Source: JAPHTQ01 sp051747405
GTDB lineage: Bacteria; Pseudomonadota; Gammaproteobacteria; Thiohalomonadales; Thiohalomonadaceae
Assembly: GCA_051747405.1 (NCBI GenBank)
Contig: JBNJGC010000072.1
Span: 1-12,415 of the forward strand
Reading direction: 5' to 3'
Length of the DNA stretch: 12,415 bases
Shown: positions 7,061 to 12,363 of the stretch, piece after piece
Position numbering within the stretch: position 1 is the first letter of the stretch
Layout: the number at the start of each line of letters is the position of its first letter
Position numbers and translations under genes: made by a program
Notes under the pieces: model-generated
What the model saw: the letters and a program-made list of their open reading frames with translations, nothing else
What the model was told of the DNA's origin: nothing
Databases searched by the model: none

Positions 7061-7197
7061 CACCGCGAAGTACACGAAGGGCACGAAGTTGTTGGATATC
7101 ACGCCGCGTGTGCGCCGAAAAGGCGGATTAGTGGGCGCTTGGCAAAGAGCGGTGGTCGCTGTCGCTCTGCTTCGTGCCCTTCGTGTGCTTCGTGGTG
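7061..7197. repeat. Inverted-repeat element, copy C (28-bp arms)
   Basis: Arms at 7061-7088 and 7170-7197 pair at 26 of 28 positions. Each arm is again three related units (about CACCGCGAAG, TACACGAAGG, GCACGAAG), and the interior is 81 bp. It sits in the 217-bp gap between rubrerythrin and the Fe-S oxidoreductase gene. The sequence differs from copy B but the arms match each other, the pattern expected if pairing is what is conserved. Confidence 0.88.
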
Positions 7198-7240
7198 AGT
7201 GGGGGAAATCCGGGGCCGAAAACGGCCCCGGTGATCCGGA

Positions 7241-7657
7241 TCACTCCATCTCGTCCAACGCTTTTTGGTAGCGGTTGGCGTGGGAGCGCTCCGCCTTGGC
7301 CAGGGTCTCGAACCAGTCGGCGATCTCGTCGAAGCCCTCGTCGCGAGCGTCCTTGGCCATGCCGGGGTACATATCGGTGTACTCGTGGGTCTCACCGGCA
7401 ACGGCTGCCTTGAGGTTGTCCTTGGTCTCGCCGATTGGCAGGCCGGTGGCCGGGTCGCCGCTCTGCTCCAGGTATTCCAGGTGGCCGTGGGCGTGACCGG
7501 TCTCGCCTTCCGCGGTGGAGCGGAACAGGGCGGCGATGTCGTTGTAGCCTTCGATATCGGCCTTGCTTGCGAAGTAGAGGTAGCGGCGGTTGGCCTGGGA
7601 TTCGCCGGAGAAGGCGTCCTTGAGATGTTGTTCAGTCTTGCTGCCTTTCAATTCCAT
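7241..7657 (-). CDS. Rubrerythrin-family diiron peroxidase lacking the rubredoxin domain
   Basis: Ferritin-like four-helix diiron protein expected to reduce hydrogen peroxide to water in the cytoplasm. The 138 aa contain the full rubrerythrin ligand set: E19 (SGESQ), E52 and H55 (ETGH), E89 and E92 (GETHEYTDMYP), and E123 and H126 (AERSH), corresponding to E20, E53, H56, E94, E97, E127 and H130 of Desulfovibrio rubrerythrin. The C-terminal rubredoxin domain, with its two CxxC pairs that normally supply electrons, is missing and the protein has no cysteine, so an external donor is needed. It is the first gene of the minus-strand block and the Fe-S oxidoreductase comes next, making that the obvious candidate donor. 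Start: ATG at 7657 with GAGGTG at 7665-7670, spacing 7 nt. The upstream region carries an OxyR-type site and a candidate promoter. Confidence 0.93.
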   Translation of the reverse strand: MELKGSKTEQHLKDAFSGESQANRRYLYFASKADIEGYNDIAALFRSTAEGETGHAHGHLEYLEQSGDPATGLPIGETKDNLKAAVAGETHEYTDMYPGMAKDARDEGFDEIADWFETLAKAERSHANRYQKALDEME

Positions 7658-7719
7658 TATGGTTCACCTCTTTGTGCTTTGGGTTGTGGAAACGAGTAGC
7701 GACGTGCGTCGCTTCAATA

Positions 7720-7748
7720 AACGTAGTCAAAGAAGGGAATAATGTGAA
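7720..7748 (-). promoter_or_regulatory. Candidate OxyR-activated promoter of the rubrerythrin block
   Basis: On the minus strand a -35-like TTCACA (7743-7748, one mismatch to TTGACA) is followed after exactly 17 nt by a poor -10, TACGTT (7720-7725). The -35 abuts the edge of the OxyR-type array at 7749, the geometry expected of class I activation by OxyR contacting RNA polymerase. The weak -10 would make the promoter activator-dependent. Confidence 0.45.
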
Positions 7749-7807
7749 ATTGATTGTCTCTAACGCTACGATAGCGAAAAACTATCGTTGCGACAGGGTT
7801 TGCCTAG
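7749..7807. promoter_or_regulatory. OxyR-type binding array
   Basis: The OxyR consensus is two ATAG-N7-CTAT units separated by 7 nt. Here ATAG (7771-7774), N7, CTAT (7782-7785) is a perfect core with longer 10-bp arms (7765-7774 / 7782-7791, one mismatch). Exactly 7 nt further, ACAG (7793-7796), N7, CTAG (7804-7807) continues the pattern with one mismatch per half. On the other side, also in register, ATTG (7749-7752), N7, CTAA (7760-7763) does the same. The register match over six quarter-sites and an oxyR gene in the same block support the call. Confidence 0.65.
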
Positions 7808-7820
7808 AGAACAGATACGC

Positions 7821-7849
7821 TTGCAAACGATAATGATTCGCATTATCCT
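7821..7849 (+). promoter_or_regulatory. Sigma-70-like promoter of fbpA
   Basis: TTGCAA (7821-7826) and TATCCT (7844-7849) are separated by 17 nt; each matches the consensus hexamer at 4 of 6. The Fur box occupies the spacer and part of the -10, so Fur binding would occlude polymerase. The start codon is 43 nt beyond the -10. Confidence 0.5.
7829..7847. promoter_or_regulatory. Fur box upstream of fbpA
   Basis: GATAATGATTCGCATTATC matches the 19-bp Fur consensus GATAATGATAATCATTATC at 16 positions and has perfect 7-bp palindromic arms (GATAATG / CATTATC). It lies 45 bp before the fbpA start. Fe(II)-Fur repression of a ferric-iron importer is the expected logic. Confidence 0.88.
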
Positions 7850-7892
7850 GTTCTGCAGTTGCCAATGTACGGTTACCACTGGAGGAATAACG

Positions 7893-8921
7893 ATGTTTAG
7901 CACCCAACGTATTACCGCTATGCTGCTGGCGTTGGCTGTCGCCGTGCCGCCGCTGGCGGCGCAGGCCGCTGACCAGGTCAATCTCTACTCCGCGCGCAAG
8001 GAGAATCTGATCAAGCCGCTGCTGGAGCGCTTTACCGCGCAGACCGGGATCGAGGTGAACCTGGTCACCGGCAAGGCCGATGCGCTTCTCAAGCGTATCA
8101 GCAGTGAGGGGCGCAATACCCCGGCCGATGTGCTGCTGACCACCGACGCCGGGCGTCTGCACCGCGCCAAGGAGGCGGGTGTTACCCAGCCGATCAGCTC
8201 AAAGACCCTGAACCAGCAGGTTCCCTCCCAGCTGCGTGACCCGGAGGGGCACTGGGTCGGACTGTCGCTACGTGCCCGACCGATTATGTATGTGAAGGGG
8301 CGCGTCGACCCGGGCGAGCTCTCCACCTACGAGGCGCTGGCCGATCCCAAGTGGAAGGGGCGGATCTGTATCCGCTCCTCCAGCAACATCTATAACCAGT
8401 CCCTGGTCGCCTCGCTGATCGTCGCCAACGGCGAGGCCGAAACAGAGCAGTGGGCCGAGGGGCTGGTGCGCAATATGGCCCGTCCCCCGCGCGGCGGTGA
8501 TCGCGACCAGATCAAGGCCGCCGTGGCCGGACAGTGCGATATCGCCGTGGCCAATACCTACTACCTGGCCGGTATGCTCACCGGCGGCGATCCGGAGCAG
8601 CGGGCCATCGCCGAGAAGGTGGCGGTCTTCTGGCCCAACCAGGAGGGGCGCGGTGCCCACGTCAACGTCTCCGGTGCGGCGCTGATCAAGGCGAGCCAAA
8701 ACAGCGAGGCGGCGGTCAAGCTGATCGAGTTCCTCGCCAGCGATGCGGCACAGAAATGGTATGCCGAGGCCAATGGCGAGTACCCGGTGCGCGACGATGT
8801 GCCGGTCAGCGACACCCTGGAGGTCTGGGGGGAGTTCAAGGCGGACGACCTCAACCTCGGTCGCCTGGGTGAGCTCAACGCCGATGCGTTGATGCTCATG
8901 GACCGTGCCGGCTGGCGCTAG
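7893..8921 (+). CDS. fbpA: Periplasmic ferric-iron binding protein of an ABC transporter
   Basis: Binds Fe(III) in the periplasm and delivers it to the FbpB permease (FbpA/FutA/IdiA family). The 342-aa precursor has a Sec signal peptide (MFSTQRITAMLLALAVAVPPLAAQA, likely cleaved after AQA at residue 25). The mature fold has the family hallmarks VNLYSARKENLIKPLLERF near its start, KWKGRICIRSSSNIYNQSL, and the tandem tyrosines Y223-Y224 in VANTYYLAGML, which with Y32 are the expected iron ligands. The start is the ATG at 7893, preceded by GGAGG (7881-7885) at 7 nt; the longer reading frame back to 7788 runs through the promoter and Fur box and is not a real start. fbpB lies 350 bp downstream, an unusually long gap that contains IS-like remnants. 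Control is by Fur, possibly also by the neighbouring OxyR-type array. Confidence 0.95.
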   Translation: MFSTQRITAMLLALAVAVPPLAAQAADQVNLYSARKENLIKPLLERFTAQTGIEVNLVTGKADALLKRISSEGRNTPADVLLTTDAGRLHRAKEAGVTQPISSKTLNQQVPSQLRDPEGHWVGLSLRARPIMYVKGRVDPGELSTYEALADPKWKGRICIRSSSNIYNQSLVASLIVANGEAETEQWAEGLVRNMARPPRGGDRDQIKAAVAGQCDIAVANTYYLAGMLTGGDPEQRAIAEKVAVFWPNQEGRGAHVNVSGAALIKASQNSEAAVKLIEFLASDAAQKWYAEANGEYPVRDDVPVSDTLEVWGEFKADDLNLGRLGELNADALMLMDRAGWR

Positions 8922-8952
8922 GCCCGGTCCACACCGACAGCCTCACACACAG

Positions 8953-8969
8953 GGCGGGCTTGGCCCGCC
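8953..8969 (+). terminator. GC hairpin after fbpA
   Basis: The 7-bp stem GGCGGGC / GCCCGCC with loop TTG lies 31 bp after the fbpA stop, identical in stem and preceding bases to the hairpin after the TRAP gene (3546-3562). It has no T-run. After a solute-binding-protein gene such stems often stabilise the upstream mRNA and lower expression of the permease genes. Confidence 0.45.
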
Positions 8970-8991
8970 GAGGCGGCGCCGCGAGCGGGGC

Positions 8992-9025
8992 GCAGGCGCA
9001 TCGGGCCTTGGCCTGATGCGCCTGC
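8992..9025 (+). terminator. Strong 16-bp hairpin in the fbpA-fbpB gap
   Basis: GCAGGCGCATCGGGCC (8992-9007) pairs with 9010-9025 through 16 bp with a single G.U and a 2-nt centre. It is followed by only three T residues (CTTTGACGG), so termination would be partial. It is the most stable hairpin in the gap and would separate fbpA from fbpBC transcripts. Confidence 0.5.
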
Positions 9026-9290
9026 TTTGACGGCAGGGCAACCGCATACTTTGTCACTGCTGGTGTAAGCCCTTGATTTGCGGTCGTCTGCCGCAAGGAC
9101 GAGGCAGTCGAGCCTCCAGGGAGGGATTCACGGTGTACCGTAAATCAAGGGCTTACACTAGCTGTACGCGGGGTGTTATGTAAGTATGCGCTCACCCTGG
9201 CTTTGACGGTACGTCCTATGTTCCTCGCTGCCTGAATCTGTGACAATGAGCGCTTTAGCCAATTTTGCGGGGTGATCATCGAGTTGAGGG
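9025..9290. mobile_element. IS-like remnant: two facing transposase-3' ends
   Basis: Two 26-bp arms (9059-9084 and 9137-9162, two mismatches, core GTGTAAGCCCTTGATTT) face each other across 52 bp. Homology continues outward past both arms: on each side an AAGTATGCG-type block (seen as CGCATACTT) recurs in the same orientation relative to its arm. Reading toward each arm gives a similar peptide end that stops within the arm: on the minus strand VKARVSAYLHNTPRTASVSP-stop (stop at 9145-9147), on the plus strand GRATAYFVTAGVSP-stop. This fits two related IS 3' ends tail to tail. The minus-strand reading frame stays open rightward to 9336, into the fbpB start. I cannot name the IS family, and the right boundary is approximate. 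Confidence 0.45.
9059..9162. repeat. 26-bp inverted repeat pair upstream of fbpB
   Basis: The arms at 9059-9084 and 9137-9162 are reverse complements at 24 of 26 positions. The interior of 52 bp contains a small potential stem CTGCC / GGCAG (9088-9092 / 9103-9107). No target-site duplication is evident outside the arms. If transcribed with fbp mRNA it forms a long stable stem directly ahead of fbpB. Confidence 0.9.
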
Positions 9291-10930
9291 CCTTAACGAC
9301 CGGCGGCTTTGCCTGGCGCGGTGGCATTACCGCCATCGCGCTTTTGTTGATGTTGCCGCTACTGGTAGTCGTTGGTTATATCTTCGTCCCCGCCGGCGAG
9401 GTCTGGTCGCATCTGGTCGATACGGTTCTGCAGGAGTACGTCACCAACTCCCTGCTACTGATGCTGGGCGTGGCCATCGGCACCCTGGTGCTCGGGGTGG
9501 GGGCGGCGTGGCTGACCAGCATGTGCCACTTCCCCGGGCGGGGAATCTTCGAATGGGCGCTGCTGCTGCCGATGGCGATCCCCGCCTACATCATCGCCTA
9601 CACCTATACCGGCCTGTTCGAGTTTGCCGGGCCGGTACAGAGCGCGCTGCGCGACTGGACCGGCTGGGGCTACGGCGACTACTGGTTCCCCCAGATCCGC
9701 TCCCTTGAGGGGGCGGCGCTGATGCTCTCACTGGTGCTCTACCCTTACGTCTACCTGCTCACCCGCGCCGCCTTTCTCAACCAGTCCATCTGCGTACTCG
9801 ATGTCAGCCGCACCCTGGGTAACACCCCGTGGCAGACCTTCTACCGTGTCGCCCTGCCGCTGGCCCGTCCGGCCATTGTCGCCGGCCTCTCGCTGGCACT
9901 GATGGAGACGCTGGCCGACTACGGCACGGTGCAGTATTTCGGCGTCTCCACCTTTACCACCGGTATCTTCCGCACCTGGTACGGGCTGGATAGCGCCGCG
10001 GCGGCGGCCCAGCTCTCGGCGCTGCTGCTGCTGTTTGTCTTCGCCCTCATCTTTCTTGAGAACCGTTCGCGCAAGCGGGCCAAATACCACCACACCAGTC
10101 AGCGCCACCAGGCGATTCGGCGCATCCCGCTGCGCGGCTGGCGCGGTGGCGGGGCCTTCGCCTTCTGTTTCGGTGCGCTGTTCTTCGGCTTTCTGCTGCC
10201 GGCGGGGCAGCTATTGGCCTGGACGCTGACCGTGGCGGAGGGGAGCTTCGACAGTGACTTCTTCCAGCTGGTGCTCCACAGCCTGGAGCTGGCGGCGATG
10301 GCCGCCCTGCTGGCGCTGGTGTTGGCGCTGTTTCTCGGTTACGGGCGGCGGATGCAGGGCGGGCCGCTGCTGGGGTTGGCGGTGCGTATCGCCGGCATGG
10401 GGTACGCCATCCCCGGGACGGTGATCGCAGTGGGGGTGATTATCCCCTTCGCCTGGTTCGACAACACCCTGGACGCCTGGATGCGTGAGCAGTTCGATAT
10501 CTCCACCGGCCTGCTGCTGAGCGGCACCGTGGCGGCGCTGCTGTTCGCCTATCTGGTACGCTTTCTCGCCGTCTCGCTACAGACGGTGGAGGCGGGCCTG
10601 GGGCGTATCCGCCCCAGCATGGACGAGTCGGCCCGCTCGCTGGGAATGCGCCCGCTGCAGATCATGGGTAAAGTACATATACCGATCCTCAAGGGCAGCC
10701 TGCTGACCGCGCTGCTACTGGTATTCGTCGACGTGCTCAAGGAGCTTCCGGCCACGTTGATCCTGCGTCCGTTCAACTTCAACACCCTGGCGGTGCGTGC
10801 CTTTGAGCTCGCCTCCGACGAGCGGCTGGCCGACGCCGCCCCGGCGGCGCTGGCCATCGTCGCCGCCGGGATCGTGCCGGTGATCCTGCTGAGCATGTCG
10901 ATCACCCACACCCGGGCGGTAAAAAAATAA
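9272..10930 (+). CDS. fbpB: Ferric-iron ABC transporter permease (fused, two ABC-TM1 domains)
   Basis: Inner-membrane channel of the Fe(III) importer. The 552-aa protein is two duplicated permease halves of the binding-protein-dependent transport family, as usual for FbpB/SfuB. Each half has an EAA loop that contacts the ATPase: residues about 175-205 (LDVSRTLGNTPWQTFYRVALPL) and about 450-480 (MDESARSLGMRPLQIMGKVHIP). Hydrophobic segments include residues 19-38, 60-82, 95-115, 147-163, 248-262, 296-320, 337-356, 372-395, 413-433 and 523-542. A basic linker (NRSRKRAKYHHTSQRHQAIRR) joins the halves. The start is uncertain: I use the GTG at 9272, but no good ribosome site precedes it, and the first 10 or so codons overlap a possible transposase remnant on the other strand, so the native N-terminus may have been replaced. 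fbpC follows after 79 bp. Confidence 0.92.
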   Translation: MIIELRALTTGGFAWRGGITAIALLLMLPLLVVVGYIFVPAGEVWSHLVDTVLQEYVTNSLLLMLGVAIGTLVLGVGAAWLTSMCHFPGRGIFEWALLLPMAIPAYIIAYTYTGLFEFAGPVQSALRDWTGWGYGDYWFPQIRSLEGAALMLSLVLYPYVYLLTRAAFLNQSICVLDVSRTLGNTPWQTFYRVALPLARPAIVAGLSLALMETLADYGTVQYFGVSTFTTGIFRTWYGLDSAAAAAQLSALLLLFVFALIFLENRSRKRAKYHHTSQRHQAIRRIPLRGWRGGGAFAFCFGALFFGFLLPAGQLLAWTLTVAEGSFDSDFFQLVLHSLELAAMAALLALVLALFLGYGRRMQGGPLLGLAVRIAGMGYAIPGTVIAVGVIIPFAWFDNTLDAWMREQFDISTGLLLSGTVAALLFAYLVRFLAVSLQTVEAGLGRIRPSMDESARSLGMRPLQIMGKVHIPILKGSLLTALLLVFVDVLKELPATLILRPFNFNTLAVRAFELASDERLADAAPAALAIVAAGIVPVILLSMSITHTRAVKK

Positions 10931-10936
10931 CTGTAG

Positions 10937-10989
10937 GTCGGGCTTCGCCTGCATGGCGGCAGGTGCTGCGCGCCAGCGCCCAGCCCGAC
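10937..10989 (+). repeat. Branched palindromic (REP-like) element between fbpB and fbpC
   Basis: Outer arms GTCGGGCT (10937-10944) and AGCCCGAC (10982-10989) pair perfectly. They enclose two small stems: CCTGC / GCAGG (10948-10952 / 10959-10963) and GCTG / CAGC (10965-10968 / 10974-10977). The three-stem layout ends 20 bp before the fbpC start and would sit in the fbpBC mRNA. The opening TGTAGGTCGGGCTTCG resembles REP-type repeats seen in other gammaproteobacteria (from memory). Confidence 0.55.
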
Positions 10990-11009
10990 AACCTTGAAGG
11001 TAGACAGCA

Positions 11010-12053
11010 ATGAGCATGCAACTGGAAGTGGACAAAGTCTCCATCCGCTACGACAGCGACCCGGTGGTCCGGGAGGTGAGTTTCGCACTCCCCTGCGCCG
11101 GCATCGGCTGCTTGCTCGGCCCCTCCGGCTGCGGCAAGACCTCGCTGCTGCGCGCCATCGCCGGCTTCGAGCCGGTCTCCACCGGCGAGATCCGCCTCAG
11201 CGGTCGCGCCGTCTCCACCCCGGCCAGCACCGTACCGCCCGAGAAGCGCAACATCGGCATGGTGTTTCAGGACTTTGCCCTCTTCCCCCACCTGAGTATC
11301 GAAAAGAATGTCGGTTTCGGCCTGCAGAAGTGGAAGCGTGAGGAGCGCGAGGCGCGGGTGAGTGAACTGCTACGCCTGGTGGGCCTCGAAGCGGTGCGCG
11401 ACGCCTACCCGCACCAGCTCTCCGGTGGTCAGCAGCAGCGTATCGCCCTCATCCGCGCCATGGCGCCGCGGCCCGAGATCCTGCTGCTGGACGAACCCTT
11501 CTCCAGCCTCGATGCCGACCTGCGCGAACAGCTCGCCCGCGAAGTGCGTGCCATCCTCAAGCGCGACGGCGTCACCGCCATCCTGGTCACCCACGACCAC
11601 ATGGAGGCCTTCGCCATGGCCGACCACATCGGTGTGCTCGGCGAGCAGCGGCTGCGCCAGTGGGATATCCCCTACAAGATCTACCACGAACCGGCAGACC
11701 GCTTCGTCGCCGACTTTGTCGGCCAGGGGGCGATCCTCCCCGGCACGGTGATCGACGGAGATCGCATCGAAACCGAGCTGGGTATCGTCCCCGGCGAACC
11801 CCCGTCCGGTTGCGGCCCCGGCAGCCAAGTCAACGTCCTGCTGCGCCCCGACGATGTGATCCACGACGACGACAGCCCCCTACGCCTGCCGGTGGCCGAG
11901 CGCGCCTTCCGCGGTGCTGAATACCTCTACACCCTCACCCTCCCCAGCGGCGGTCGCATCCTCTGCATGGTGCAAAGCCACCACAGCCACGCCCTGGGTG
12001 AGAAGATCGGCATCCGCCTTGACCTTAAACACATGGCGGTATTTCCCGCTTAA
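11010..12053 (+). CDS. fbpC: Ferric-iron ABC transporter ATP-binding protein
   Basis: Cytoplasmic ATPase that powers FbpB. The 347-aa protein has Walker A GPSGCGKTS at residues 37-45 (K43), a Q-loop at Q87 (VFQDFALFPHLS), signature LSGGQQQR at 137-144, Walker B ILLLDEP at 157-163 (D161, E162), D-loop SSLDAD at 165-170, and H-loop H195 (ILVTHDHMEA). The C-terminal third, about 240-345 (VNVLLRPDDV, HMAVF at the end), is the TOBE-type regulatory region normal for FbpC and related importers. Start: ATG at 11010 with GAAGG at 10996-11000; an in-frame ATG two codons later is possible. Its place after fbpA and fbpB makes an iron role much more likely than polyamine, sulfate or molybdate transport, whose ATPases look similar. 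No clear terminator follows. Confidence 0.94.
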   Translation: MSMQLEVDKVSIRYDSDPVVREVSFALPCAGIGCLLGPSGCGKTSLLRAIAGFEPVSTGEIRLSGRAVSTPASTVPPEKRNIGMVFQDFALFPHLSIEKNVGFGLQKWKREEREARVSELLRLVGLEAVRDAYPHQLSGGQQQRIALIRAMAPRPEILLLDEPFSSLDADLREQLAREVRAILKRDGVTAILVTHDHMEAFAMADHIGVLGEQRLRQWDIPYKIYHEPADRFVADFVGQGAILPGTVIDGDRIETELGIVPGEPPSGCGPGSQVNVLLRPDDVIHDDDSPLRLPVAERAFRGAEYLYTLTLPSGGRILCMVQSHHSHALGEKIGIRLDLKHMAVFPA

Positions 12054-12097
12054 AGGCTGTTACCGTTTCTGCTGAGGCGGGTAACGGGGGCGCACAC

Positions 12098-12363
12098 CTA
12101 GAACTCGACAGCGATCCGGGCGGTGACAGTGTTTCGCTCATCATCGGCGTAGCCCCGTACTCCAATGAGAGGGTGGTTCCCGGCATGAATTCGTTGCTCA
12201 GGGCGGCGAGGGTGCGCCTCTGCGGCAGGTGCTCCGCCGCTTCACCACTGGACTGCACGCCGAGGGCAACGGTGGTGTCACCCGTGATTAGCCCAGTTCT
12301 ACGCTGGTAGCGCTGCGTCGGGCCGGGGAGGTAAAGGGGCCGACGCACGGCGTGTTTTGTCAT
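12098..12363 (-). pseudogene. Frameshifted C-terminal end of an outer-membrane beta-barrel protein
   Basis: On the minus strand one frame reads TTVALGVQSSGEAAEHLPQ then RRTLAALSNEFMPGTT, alternating polar and hydrophobic residues like barrel strands. A different frame then reads LIGVRGYADDERNTVTARIAVEF and stops at 12098-12100. The final phenylalanine and the alternating last strand are the classic outer-membrane porin C-terminal signal recognised by the BAM machinery. The two frames join without loss if one CT of the CTCTC at about 12167-12172 is removed, so a 2-bp insertion is the likely lesion. Further upstream both frames hit stops within the window, pointing to more decay. The upstream boundary is not defined by evidence; 12363 is the first ATG of the open frame. 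The family could be a porin or an autotransporter-type barrel. Confidence 0.55.

Noticed and set aside
5674..7131. A 485-codon open frame on the plus strand
   Set aside because: It lies antisense to the Fe-S oxidoreductase, whose cysteine motifs are unmistakable. The plus-strand product is a low-complexity VAVAHLLQG-type composition typical of antisense frames in GC-rich genes.
7265..7699. A 144-codon plus-strand frame over the rubrerythrin gene
   Set aside because: Antisense shadow of a gene with a complete set of diiron ligands; no ribosome site or family resemblance.
7788..7892. N-terminal extension of fbpA to an upstream start
   Set aside because: The stretch contains the promoter and Fur box, and the Sec signal peptide with a good GGAGG site begins at 7893.
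9203..9231. Promoter for fbpB starting with TTGACG
   Set aside because: No acceptable -10 at 16-18 nt; the hexamer is part of the IS-like remnant.
11370..11864. A 164-codon minus-strand frame over fbpC
   Set aside because: Antisense to the ABC signature and Walker B region; composition is that of a shadow frame.
12059..12087. Terminator after fbpC
   Set aside because: Only GTTACC / GGTAAC pairs around a long loop and no T-run follows.
12025..12363. A 112-codon minus-strand gene overlapping the fbpC end
   Set aside because: Only its first part looks like a barrel; past about 12170 the genuine barrel end continues in another frame, so I report a frameshifted remnant instead.
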